Shown here in pieces: positions 42,638 to 52,094 of a DNA stretch of 52,094 nucleotides (positions are counted from its first letter, which is position 1; every line of letters starts with the position of its first letter). The notes under the pieces are model-generated. The model searched no databases, had not been told where the DNA came from, and saw nothing but the letters and a program-made list of their open reading frames with translations. This DNA comes from Lysobacterales bacterium. Its GTDB lineage: Bacteria > Pseudomonadota > Gammaproteobacteria > Xanthomonadales > Rhodanobacteraceae. The DNA lies in NCBI GenBank assembly GCA_021324945.1, contig JAJPID010000007.1, positions 1-52,094 of the forward strand, given 5' to 3'. The translations under genes were made by a program, and so were the position numbers.

Positions 42638-43060
42638 ATGTCCACCATCCGCTGCGACATCGTCAGCGCAGAAGCCGAGATCTTCCACGGCGAGGCCAGC
42701 ATGGTCGTCGCCACCGGCATCGCCGGCGAGCTCGGCATCGCGCCGCGCCACGCGCCGCTGATCACGCTGCTGAAGCCCGGCGCGGTCGAGGTGATCGATG
42801 CGCAGGGCGAGCGTCATCCCTACTACGTCTCGGGCGGCATCCTGGAAGTGCAGCCGACCGTGGTGACGGTGCTCGCCGACACCGCATTGCGAGCGCGCGA
42901 CATCGACGAGGCTGCAGCCCGCCGCGCCAAGGAAGAGGCTGAGCGCATGCTCGCCAATCGCGGCGACGCCAAGACCGTGGCCGAGGCGCAGCAGCAACTG
43001 GCGCAGGCTTTGGCGCAGTTGTCCGCGCTGGAGCGGTTGCGCAAGACCCTCAAGCACTGA
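42638..43060 (+). CDS. atpC: ATP synthase F1 subunit epsilon
   Basis: The regulatory rotor subunit, 140 residues. The N-terminal beta-sandwich ([36 protein letters not shown]) is followed by two C-terminal helices that can block rotation. TAAGGAATCGG lies before the ATG, 10 bp after atpD. It is the last gene of the operon, and no convincing terminator is visible after it. Confidence 0.95.
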   Translation: MSTIRCDIVSAEAEIFHGEASMVVATGIAGELGIAPRHAPLITLLKPGAVEVIDAQGERHPYYVSGGILEVQPTVVTVLADTALRARDIDEAAARRAKEEAERMLANRGDAKTVAEAQQQLAQALAQLSALERLRKTLKH

Positions 43061-43178
43061 CCAGAGATTGTCGGCTTGCGGGAAGGCGTGTCCGCCCCCG
43101 CATCCGGCGAGGCTGTTCAATTCATCCACGCCTCGAAGATCCAGCCGATCAGGCGTGTGTGCCGTGTGGCGAGCCGGC

Positions 43179-43207
43179 TTGGCCGCACTTCCCGCGCACC
43201 CTACAAT
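43179..43207 (+). promoter_or_regulatory. Sigma70-type promoter of putA
   Basis: TTGGCC (43179-43184), a 17-bp spacer and TACAAT (43202-43207). The start point would be near 43214, giving a leader of only about 19 bases before ATG 43233. Confidence 0.6.
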
Positions 43208-43232
43208 TCTGGTTTTGCCGCCGCGCTCTTCA

Positions 43233-46200
43233 ATGGCCGACATCCTCTCCTCTGAATTGCCGCCTTCGGCCGATCCGCTGCGCGCGCGCATCACCGCTGC
43301 CTGGAGCGCGGACGAAACGCGGGCGGTTTCCGCGCTGCTCGATCAGGCCGAACTGCCATCCGTGCAACGCGAGTTGGTGCTGGCTCAGGCCGCGGAACTG
43401 GTAGCGCGCGTACGCGCCAAGGCTGCGGATCAGAGTGCGGTTGAATCCTTCATGCGCCAGTACGACCTGTCTTCGGAAGAAGGCGTGCTGTTGATGTGCG
43501 TGGCCGAAGCGCTGCTACGCATCCCAGACCGCCATACCACCGACAAGCTGATCCGCGACAAGTTGGGCGAGGCGGACTGGAAGAAGCATCTAGGCGAGAG
43601 CGATTCGCTGTTCGTCAATGCCTCGACCTGGGGCTTGATGCTGACCGGACACTTGGTGAATCTCGCAGAGAGCACGCGTCAAGATGCGGTCGGGGCGTTC
43701 AAGCGGCTGATCGCGCGCGCGGGTGAGCCGGTGATCCGCCTTGCCGTGCGGCGCGCGATGCGCATCATGGGCCACCAATTCGTGATGGGCAGAACGATTG
43801 AGGAAGCATTGGATCGTTCTGCGAAAGGCGACAACGCGCGCTATCGCTATTCCTACGACATGCTGGGCGAAGCGGCGCTGACCGCGCCGGATGCCGAGCG
43901 TTATTTCAAGGCGTACGCCGATGCGATCGCCGCGCTCGGCCAACGCGGACCGTGGCGCGACGTGGTCGATGCGCCTTCTATTTCAGTGAAGCTCTCTGCG
44001 CTGCACCCGCGTTATGAAGCCGCCAAGCGCGAACGCGTGCATGCCGAACTCACTCCTCTGGTATTGCAGCTCGCGCAACTGGCCAAGCAGAACGGCATAG
44101 CGATGACGATCGACGCCGAAGAAGCCGATCGTCTGGAACTCTCGCTGGATGTGATCGGCGCGGTGTTCGCGCACGAGTCGCTAGCCGGCTGGAACGGCTT
44201 CGGTCTGGCGGTGCAGGCGTACCAGAAGCGCGCACCGTTTGTGATCGACTGGCTGGCCGCGACAGCGAAGCAGGCTAATCGCCGCTGGTGCGTGCGGCTG
44301 GTGAAGGGCGCGTACTGGGATTCGGAAATCAAGCGAGCGCAGGAACTGGGACTTTGCGGCTATCCGGTCTTCACGCGCAAGCCCAACACCGATGTGTCAT
44401 ATCTCGCCTGCGCGAAGAAACTGCTGGATGTGGGGAGCGATTGGATCTACCCGCAATTCGCCACGCACAACGCGCACACTATCGCGTCGATTCACCATTT
44501 CGCGAACGGCCGTCCGTTCGAATTCCAGCGCCTGCACGGGATGGGCGCGGACTTGTATTCGGAAGTGATCGGCGACGGGCACTGGAACGTGCCCTGCCGC
44601 GTGTACGCGCCAGTCGGCAGCCACGAGGATCTGTTGCCGTATCTGGTACGGCGTCTGCTGGAGAACGGCGCCAACACCTCGTTCGTCAACCGCATCAGCG
44701 ACGAGAAGATTCCGGTGCGCGAGCTGATCGCCGATCCGGTCGAGTCCGTGCGCGCTTTCGGCGCCGCGCACGGCGGGCGCTACGAACACCCGCGCATTCC
44801 CCTGCCGATCGATCTATACGGTTCACTGCGGAAGAATTCCATGGGCGCGAATCTCGCCAACGACGACGAACTGAAATCGCTTGCAGCGGCGGTCAATGCT
44901 CCGCACGCGCCCTGGACCGCGCAGCCGCTGGTGCCGGGCGCGAATTCCAGCGAACCCGAGCGCGACGTCACCAATCCGGCTGATCGACGCGTGGTGGTGG
45001 GCAGGAGTCGCAATGCCGATGCCGCGACAATCGAACGCGCGCTCGCCAACGCGGTCGCCGCGCAGGAAGGCTGGGATACCTTGCCGGCCGCCAGTCGCGC
45101 GGTGATCCTGGAACGCGCGGCCGATCTGCTGGAACAGCGCCGCGGCGATTTCATCGCGCTGTGCGTGCGCGAAGCCGGCAAGACGATTCCCGCCGCCGTT
45201 TCCGAAGTGCGCGAAGCCGCCGACATGTGCCGCTACTACGCGGCGATGGCGCGCAAGCTGTTCGGTCAGCCGGAAGAACTGCCGGGCCCGACCGGCGAGA
45301 GCAACCGACTGTATCTGCGCGGGCGGGGTGTGTTCGTCTGCATCAGCCCGTGGAACTTTCCGCTGGCGATTTTCACGGGACAAGTTGCCGCGGGTCTCGC
45401 CGCAGGCAATTCGGTGATCGCCAAACCCGCAGACCAGACCACGCTCGTCGGTCATGCGATGGTGAAACTGCTGCATGAAGCGGGCGTGCCGGAGAGGGTG
45501 CTGCAATTCATTCCCGCAAAAGGTTCGATGATCGGCAACACGCTGCTGACACGCCTAGAGGTATCGGGCGTGTGCTTCACCGGGTCCACCGAAACCGCGT
45601 GGACCATCAACCGCACGCTGGCCGCACGCAATGCTCCGATCGCGGCGCTGATCGCCGAAACCGGCGGACAGAACGCGCTGATCGCCGATTCATCCGCGTT
45701 GCCCGAGCAACTGGTGAAGGACGTGATGGCCAGCGCTTTCGATTCGGCCGGCCAGCGTTGTTCCGCCGCGCGCGTGCTGTTCGTGCAGGAAGACATCGCC
45801 GACAAGGTGATCGAAATGCTGAAAGGTGCAATGGATGAACTAACCGTCGGCGATCCCGCATTGCTCTCGACCGACGTCGGCCCGGTGATCGACGTGCCTT
45901 CCTGCAACACGCTCAACGAGCACGCCGAGCGCATGGGTCGCGAAGCGAAACTGATCAACCAGGCGAAGCTCTCGCCCGGCTGCGAGCACGGCACTTTTTT
46001 CGCCCCGCGCGCGTACGAAATTCCCTCGATCAAGTTGCTGACGCAGGAAGTATTCGGCCCGGCGTTGCACGTGGTGCGCTGGAAAGCGAGCGAACTGGAC
46101 CAGGTGATCGATGCGATCAACGCAACTGGTTTCGGCCTGACGCTCGGCATCCACAGCCGCATCGACGAGACGATCGAGCACATCACGCGTCGCGCGCGCG

Positions 46201-46397
46201 TGGGCAACACGTATGTCAATCGCAACCAGATCGGCGCGGTGGTGGGCGTGCAGCCGTTCGGCGGCGAGAATCTCTCCGGTACCGGCCCCAAGGCCGGCGG
46301 TCCACATTATTTGTTGCGCTTCGCCACCGAGCGCACGGTGACAATCAACACTACCGCAGCGGGCGGAAATGCTTCGTTGTTGACGATGGCGGAATAA
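43233..46397 (+). CDS. putA: Bifunctional proline dehydrogenase / P5C dehydrogenase PutA
   Basis: Oxidises proline to glutamate in two steps with substrate channelling. The 1054-residue protein has the FAD-dependent PRODH barrel (about 170-480; [37 protein letters not shown] and [14 protein letters not shown]) and the NAD-dependent P5CDH domain (about 560-1040; [13 protein letters not shown], the Glu of [12 protein letters not shown] and the catalytic Cys of [14 protein letters not shown]). The N-terminal ribbon-helix-helix repressor domain of long PutA proteins is absent, so it cannot self-repress. The open frame begins at 43068, but ATG 43233 fits the promoter and family. No clear ribosome-binding site precedes it. 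Confidence 0.95.
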   Translation: MADILSSELPPSADPLRARITAAWSADETRAVSALLDQAELPSVQRELVLAQAAELVARVRAKAADQSAVESFMRQYDLSSEEGVLLMCVAEALLRIPDRHTTDKLIRDKLGEADWKKHLGESDSLFVNASTWGLMLTGHLVNLAESTRQDAVGAFKRLIARAGEPVIRLAVRRAMRIMGHQFVMGRTIEEALDRSAKGDNARYRYSYDMLGEAALTAPDAERYFKAYADAIAALGQRGPWRDVVDAPSISVKLSALHPRYEAAKRERVHAELTPLVLQLAQLAKQNGIAMTIDAEEADRLELSLDVIGAVFAHESLAGWNGFGLAVQAYQKRAPFVIDWLAATAKQANRRWCVRLVKGAYWDSEIKRAQELGLCGYPVFTRKPNTDVSYLACAKKLLDVGSDWIYPQFATHNAHTIASIHHFANGRPFEFQRLHGMGADLYSEVIGDGHWNVPCRVYAPVGSHEDLLPYLVRRLLENGANTSFVNRISDEKIPVRELIADPVESVRAFGAAHGGRYEHPRIPLPIDLYGSLRKNSMGANLANDDELKSLAAAVNAPHAPWTAQPLVPGANSSEPERDVTNPADRRVVVGRSRNADAATIERALANAVAAQEGWDTLPAASRAVILERAADLLEQRRGDFIALCVREAGKTIPAAVSEVREAADMCRYYAAMARKLFGQPEELPGPTGESNRLYLRGRGVFVCISPWNFPLAIFTGQVAAGLAAGNSVIAKPADQTTLVGHAMVKLLHEAGVPERVLQFIPAKGSMIGNTLLTRLEVSGVCFTGSTETAWTINRTLAARNAPIAALIAETGGQNALIADSSALPEQLVKDVMASAFDSAGQRCSAARVLFVQEDIADKVIEMLKGAMDELTVGDPALLSTDVGPVIDVPSCNTLNEHAERMGREAKLINQAKLSPGCEHGTFFAPRAYEIPSIKLLTQEVFGPALHVVRWKASELDQVIDAINATGFGLTLGIHSRIDETIEHITRRARVGNTYVNRNQIGAVVGVQPFGGENLSGTGPKAGGPHYLLRFATERTVTINTTAAGGNASLLTMAE

Positions 46398-46881
46398 TCG
46401 TGCGGATCGCACGGACCGCGAAGCACTCCTTGCAGAATGCCCGACCGCCCGGGCACTCCACCGTCGCAAGCATTTGATTTGCGGCTGCGCGTCCACGCAC
46501 CCGGCTTGGCACCGCCCTTGCGTATTGATCCGTGCGCACGGAAGCGCTGCGCCAGAATTTGCGCACCCTGATCCAAGGACGAAACTCCGCCTGCGGCGCT
46601 CGCGTCGTATCCCGGAGGCGGACGACCCGGATTGCTCGTTCGTATCAAGGAGCGCGGTGGCGCAAGGAATTACGGATGACGCGCCGGCAGGACGCACCGG
46701 CTCCTTTCTCTCTTTCGCGAAAAGCCGGCCATGAAGGCCGGCTTTTTTATGCGATCGTCCAAGATCGCTATCCTGAGTTTCCTCGATACGAACCCCTGTC
46801 CTGGCGAGGTGAAGGTGCCGAGTAAGTCGGCCATCCTTGTCCGCACTCTTCAAATGAAGCCATAAGCTACAAACGTCACGG
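46398..46881. other. Gene-free, structure-rich spacer; possible small RNA
   Basis: A 484-bp spacer between putA and the convergent porin gene. Short frames on both strands show no family resemblance or ribosome-binding site. It is dense in short inverted repeats (for example GTGCGCAC near 46531, CTCCGCCT against GGAGGCGG at about 46588-46622, GCCGG against CCGGC at about 46684-46701) and ends in the terminator at 46720-46748. This could be a small RNA gene transcribed rightward, but no known RNA family is recognised. Confidence 0.35.
46720..46748. terminator. Bidirectional rho-independent terminator
   Basis: AAAGCCGGCC (46721-46730), loop ATGAA and GGCCGGCTTT form a perfect stem with a six-T tail (46743-46748), and with As on the other side. 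It can end transcripts from the putA side and from the convergent fadL-like gene. Confidence 0.88.
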
Positions 46882-48288
<1,407 letters not shown>

Positions 48289-48540
48289 GAAGCAATTCTC
48301 CCGTCGGTGCGCTTGCGGTTCGCTGATTCATACGCTTGTTTGAACCGCCCCGGCGCGAACTTTGAAGGGAACGCAGGAAGGATGCAATAGTCGGTTGACG
48401 TTTTGGGTCGCCAACCGTGAGGGGGGCACGGTTGCGGGTCATGCGTCGGCGAGAACCGAACCTCGTCACAACCATCAAGTCAGAAATCCGCAACCCGCTC
48501 CTTTAACATCCAATTACCGCGCGCCGCTGTGACGCTTCCG

Positions 48541-48546
48541 TATACT
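48541..48546 (+). promoter_or_regulatory. Candidate -10 element of the ankyrin gene
   Basis: TATACT (48541-48546) lies 35 bp upstream of ATG 48581. No good -35 hexamer is at the right distance. The 292-bp divergent spacer 48289-48580 otherwise shows no clear structure. Confidence 0.35.
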
Positions 48547-48580
48547 GCGGTGCTTCCGCCGCCGCCGACCCACCCGTTCC

Positions 48581-51500
48581 ATGCCGAATGCCAAGCCGCG
48601 CCGCCGGCCGCCGCTGCTGCGCTCCCTGCCTTATTTTTTGCCCGCGCTGATCGCCGTGGCGCTGGCCGCCCTCGGCACATCTTCTTTGGCATTGTTGCCG
48701 CTGCTGATCGCCAGCACACTGTGCATGGCCGCGGTGTGTCACGCGATTGGTTTCGACCCCGAGCCTTCCTTTGTGCGCACCGCGCTGCGGCGCGGCGCGA
48801 TCCACCTGATCCTGTTCGCCGCCTACACCGCGATCGTGTTCGGCCTGATCGCATGGCCGTTGCTGGCGTTGTCGGCCGCGCCTTCGCTGCCCGCCACGCT
48901 GGGGCTCTGTGCAGCGCTGGTTGCCGCGCTCGCGTTGTTGTGGCGGCTGTGGCCGGTGTTCGGACTGGTGTTCCTGTGGGACGATGCATTTCCGCAGGAT
49001 CAGGAAAGCTCGTGGATCTCCACTGCGTTCGCCCGCAGCATCGCCTTCGCCTGGCATGTCACCGGCGAACAGGAACATTTCTTCACGCGTTTTCTGCCGG
49101 CCGGTCTGGCGTACCTCGGGATCGCCTTCGGCGCGCTGGTGCTGACGGGCGTGGGTTCGATCCTGCCGGATGAGCTGCGCACCGCGGCGCTGTTTCTGTA
49201 CGCGATCCTGCTGCCATTGTGCACCTTGCTGGCCGCGAACCGCACGCTGCGCGGACTGTTGTCCGAAGGCCAGCGCGCGCGCAAATCGAAATCCACGCAA
49301 ATCGAATTGCTTTCGTCCGCGCCGGCCGTTGAACCACAAACCGCGCAGATCGCAACGCCTGCTGAAACCGCGCTGCCAGCGGCTGCGCTGAATCAGGCGC
49401 TGCTCGATGCCGCGCGGCAAGGCGACGTCGAACACGCGCTCGAACTGCTGCAAGCCGGCGCCGATCCCGATGCGCTTCCTGCTCCCGGCGCGCGCGACCA
49501 GCGCAGCGCGCTGGTGCTGGCCGCATTGCTGCCGGACACGCGCCTGTTACGCGCGCTGATCTCGCGCGGCGCGCAGGTCAACCGAGCGCACTGCGACGTC
49601 GCCGCGTTGCTGGCCGCCACGCGCGACAGTTATCACGGTCGCTCCGAAGCGGTGATGACCTTGCTCGCCAACGGCGCCGATCCGCGTCTGGTCGATCGCG
49701 AAGGAAACACGCCGCTGCATTACGCCGCGCTGGCGGCCGAGCCTTCCATCGCGGCAATCCTGATCGATGCGCAGGCGCCGTTGGATGCTTTGAACCGCAA
49801 CCGTCATTCGCCGCTGACGCTCGCTGCGGGTGCGGGCAACTGGTCGCTGGTGAAATTCCTGCTGGAGCGCGGCGCAAAGTGCGAACCGCCACAAGGCGTG
49901 CCGGCGTTGCTGGCCGCCGCATCGATCGCTGACGACGATCCGCGCGGCGTGCAGTTGCTCCTGAAACACCGGGCACGCGTCGATGCCGCCGACTCGCTCG
50001 GCCGCACCGCGCTGATGAACGCCGCGCTGGAAGGCCACGCGAAAATCGTGCGCGCGTTGCTGGATGCGGGGGCGAACGCCGATCTCGCCGACCGTCATGG
50101 CGTGACCGCCGTGATGGAAGCCGCGCGTGCGGGCGCGCACGCGGCGCTGAACGAATTGCTCGCGGCAGAAGCCAATGCGCGTGTGCGCGACGAACATGGC
50201 CGGGATGCGCTGATCCTTGCCTGCCAGTCGCCGCGCGCGAACGCGCAATGTGTGCGCGCGTTACTGGCGCTCGGTCTCGATCCCAAGGCCAAGAGCCAGG
50301 ACGGACGTAGCGCGCTGGATCATGCCGCCACAGCGGGCCGCTGGGATCTGGTCGCGCTGCTTGATCCGTCCACCCCGCTGCCATCCTCGCACGCGCTGGC
50401 CGCGCAACCGGAACCGGGCGCCGACACGCCGGCGCATCTGCTGGATGCGTTGCGTTTTGGGCACTGGGCGGTGGCGTCAGGCTTTTCCGAACGCGCGCGC
50501 GGCTGGCCGGCGAGCGAACTGGCCGCGCTGTATCTCGATCTAATCGAAGGCGATCACGCGCAGGCGCGGCAGTGGCTGCTAGAACATGGGTTGAGCGCGG
50601 AAGCGAAACTGGACGACGGCACGCGTCTGTTCGATGCGCTGATCGATCGCCTGCCCGCATCCATCGGTGCGCTCAAGCAATTGCTCGATCTCGGCGCGAC
50701 GCCCGCGGGCGCGGGACTGTTCGCACGTGTGCTGTCGCGGCTGGCTGATTCGAATCAGGAGGATTCCAGGCAAACGGAATTTGCATTGTCGCTGCTGACG
50801 CGCGGCGCAGATGCGTTCGGTGCAGACGCGCAAGGCCGCACGCCGTTGCATCACGCGGCCTGCGCGAATCTCGCGCCGGTGTTGGATGCATTGCTGGCAC
50901 GCGGCGCCGATCCCAACGCGCGCGATCGCGGCGGCGCCACGCCGCTGCATGTTGCCCTGGATGCCGGGCGCGACGCGTTGCCGCTGGCGCGCGCGCTGGT
51001 TGCGCACGGAGCCGATCCGGAACGCGCGGCGGCCAATGGCGAAACGCCGCTGGGTCTTGCATTGGCGCGCGGCAATTCGCAACTTGAATACTGGTTGCGC
51101 TGGCAAGGCTGGCCGCTGCCGCAGCGTCCGCTGCGCGCGGAAGATCTACCTGCCGCCGCGGCCGCCGGCGATGCAGACGCAGTGAGCAAGCTGCTCGCGC
51201 TGGGTTTCGATGTGAACACGCGTGACGTCCGCGGTGCCAGCGCGCTACTGTGCGCCTGCGGCGCGGGTCACGTCGACACCGCGCAACGATTGATCGAAGC
51301 TGGAGCGGATGTGGAGCTCGCCGCCGAATCAGGCGCGACGCCGTTGTCGGCTGCGATCAGCGCGCGCCGCGAAGCGGTGGTGAATCTTCTGCTAGAGCGC
51401 GGCGCGAAAGCCGATCGCCGTCTGCCCAACGATGCGACTGCGCTGATGGTCGCCGCCGCGCTCGGTTTTCCGGAGATCGTGGAAGCATTGCTATCACACA

Positions 51501-52009
51501 GCGCGGACGCGGGTCTCGCGGATGCATCCGGCCACACCGCTTTGCACGCGGCAGCGCGTTTCTGTTTCGACAGCCGCGACAGCCTGCGCTGCAAGCGCCT
51601 GCTCGATGCATTGTTGAAAGCGCCGAACGTGCAGATCAATGCGACAGACCAGCAGGGCGCGAGCGCGCTGCTGTTGTTGCTCGGCTCGCAATCCAGGCCC
51701 GGCTCGGATGCCGACGGCACGCACCTCGGCGCGTTGCTGCCGGCATTGCTGGACAGCGGCGCCGATCCCGATCACGCTGATGCGCGCGGCGTGACCGCGC
51801 TGCACGCCTGCGCGATGCACGCGCTGTTTCAGCCGGCGCGCGTGCTGCTGGCACGTGGCGCCAGCCGCGAATCGATCGATTGCATGGGCCGTACGCCTGC
51901 GGACGTGGCGCGCGTGCTGGGGCTGGTCGATCTTGCGCTGGAAATTGCGCCGCGCATCCTGCCCGCGACTAATCAGGTGCTCCGCCAGCCCGCGCCGTCT
52001 GCGGATTGA
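48581..52009 (+). CDS. Membrane-anchored multi-ankyrin-repeat protein
   Basis: An 1142-residue protein. The first 245 residues hold about six hydrophobic helices (such as LPYFLPALIAVALAALGTSS, LILFAAYTAIVFGLIAWPLL and YLGIAFGALVLTGVGSI) and a polar linker. The rest is a long ankyrin array, mostly canonical (DREGNTPLHYAALA, DSLGRTALMNAALEGHAKIV, DAQGRTPLHHAACA, DRGGATPLHVALDAG). A non-ankyrin helical break of about 90 residues lies near 600-700. The array is probably cytoplasmic and binds proteins; the partner is unknown. Similar genes occur in other Xanthomonadales. Its end overlaps the convergent partial gene by 41 bp. Confidence 0.85.
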   Translation: MPNAKPRRRPPLLRSLPYFLPALIAVALAALGTSSLALLPLLIASTLCMAAVCHAIGFDPEPSFVRTALRRGAIHLILFAAYTAIVFGLIAWPLLALSAAPSLPATLGLCAALVAALALLWRLWPVFGLVFLWDDAFPQDQESSWISTAFARSIAFAWHVTGEQEHFFTRFLPAGLAYLGIAFGALVLTGVGSILPDELRTAALFLYAILLPLCTLLAANRTLRGLLSEGQRARKSKSTQIELLSSAPAVEPQTAQIATPAETALPAAALNQALLDAARQGDVEHALELLQAGADPDALPAPGARDQRSALVLAALLPDTRLLRALISRGAQVNRAHCDVAALLAATRDSYHGRSEAVMTLLANGADPRLVDREGNTPLHYAALAAEPSIAAILIDAQAPLDALNRNRHSPLTLAAGAGNWSLVKFLLERGAKCEPPQGVPALLAAASIADDDPRGVQLLLKHRARVDAADSLGRTALMNAALEGHAKIVRALLDAGANADLADRHGVTAVMEAARAGAHAALNELLAAEANARVRDEHGRDALILACQSPRANAQCVRALLALGLDPKAKSQDGRSALDHAATAGRWDLVALLDPSTPLPSSHALAAQPEPGADTPAHLLDALRFGHWAVASGFSERARGWPASELAALYLDLIEGDHAQARQWLLEHGLSAEAKLDDGTRLFDALIDRLPASIGALKQLLDLGATPAGAGLFARVLSRLADSNQEDSRQTEFALSLLTRGADAFGADAQGRTPLHHAACANLAPVLDALLARGADPNARDRGGATPLHVALDAGRDALPLARALVAHGADPERAAANGETPLGLALARGNSQLEYWLRWQGWPLPQRPLRAEDLPAAAAAGDADAVSKLLALGFDVNTRDVRGASALLCACGAGHVDTAQRLIEAGADVELAAESGATPLSAAISARREAVVNLLLERGAKADRRLPNDATALMVAAALGFPEIVEALLSHSADAGLADASGHTALHAAARFCFDSRDSLRCKRLLDALLKAPNVQINATDQQGASALLLLLGSQSRPGSDADGTHLGALLPALLDSGADPDHADARGVTALHACAMHALFQPARVLLARGASRESIDCMGRTPADVARVLGLVDLALEIAPRILPATNQVLRQPAPSAD

Positions 52010-52094
52010 ACTCCACCACATTGGCGGCGGCGTTCGCCTCGAACAACCGCTCCAGTTCCTGGCGCGCTTCGTGCGCGCCCTGCACCAGCGCGGA
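51969..52094 (-). CDS. C-terminus of an unidentified protein, cut by the window edge
   Basis: A minus-strand frame is open from the window edge to TAG at 51971-51969, showing 41 residues: a helical, charged segment (GAHEARQELERLFEANAAAN) and then a short tail ending TARAGGAPD. Codon use is typical of this genome, and the frame is more plausible than the two alternatives. The family cannot be recognised from this much. It converges on the ankyrin gene and overlaps it by 41 bp. Confidence 0.5.
   Translation of the reverse strand, partial: SALVQGAHEARQELERLFEANAAANVVEFNPQTARAGGAPD

Noticed and set aside
46474-46734. Short open frames on both strands in the putA-fadL spacer
   Set aside because: No ribosome-binding site, no domain, unusual composition; the region is better described as structured non-coding DNA.

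Overview
The window is GC-rich (low-to-mid 60s % by eye) chromosomal DNA of a gammaproteobacterium, most likely order Xanthomonadales/Lysobacterales and perhaps Rhodanobacteraceae. The main evidence is the block rpmH-dnaA-dnaN-recF-gyrB-(TPR protein)-tonB-exbB-exbD-exbD-pdxJ, an order I know from Xanthomonas, followed by rnpA-yidC-mnmE and a complete atpIBEFHAGDC operon. This is the replication-origin neighbourhood. I see no tRNA, rRNA, CRISPR array, integrase, transposase or prophage. The family placement is inference; the order-level placement is well supported by gene order.

Layout. 1-2731 (minus): a TPR protein cut by the window edge, a YheT-type hydrolase and a PlsC acyltransferase. 2910-3800 (plus): phenylalanine hydroxylase. 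3885-5233 (minus): a RES-Xre toxin-antitoxin module with its own promoter and palindromic operator candidate, split by a palindromic repeat element. 5257-12923 (minus): a probable four-gene unit of WYL regulator, DUF885 secreted metallopeptidase-like protein, APC amino-acid permease and a very large secreted VPS10/BNR beta-propeller protein. 12949-16783: two GST-like or metabolic genes (gst, fbp), two tiny membrane proteins and a radical SAM protein. 16854-20360 (plus): acs, an Sfp-type phosphopantetheinyl transferase and pdxJ, with a strong terminator before pdxJ.

20526-30622 (minus): the TonB-ExbB-ExbD-ExbD energy transducer, a secreted TPR protein, then gyrB, recF, dnaN and dnaA, with a DnaA-box-like cluster between dnaN and dnaA. 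30747-35534 (plus): rpmH, rnpA, yidC, mnmE and a Nu-class GST; the usual yidD is absent between rnpA and yidC. 35627-43060 (plus): the ATP synthase operon with its own promoter. Three of its spacers hold unusual structured DNA, two of them hairpins whose arms are built of 7-bp units. 43179-46397 (plus): bifunctional PutA without the DNA-binding domain. 46398-46881: a structured spacer ending in a bidirectional terminator. 46882-48288 (minus): a FadL-type porin. 48581-52009 (plus): a 1142-residue membrane-anchored ankyrin protein, convergent with and overlapping the end of an unidentified gene cut by the right edge.

Most of the window is conserved housekeeping. The parts that deserve attention are the DUF885/permease/propeller cassette, the interrupted RES-Xre module, the heptamer-built hairpins inside the atp operon, the GTCATT-ended palindromic repeats, the candidate origin and the giant ankyrin protein. 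I did not find a clearly new defence or mobile system.
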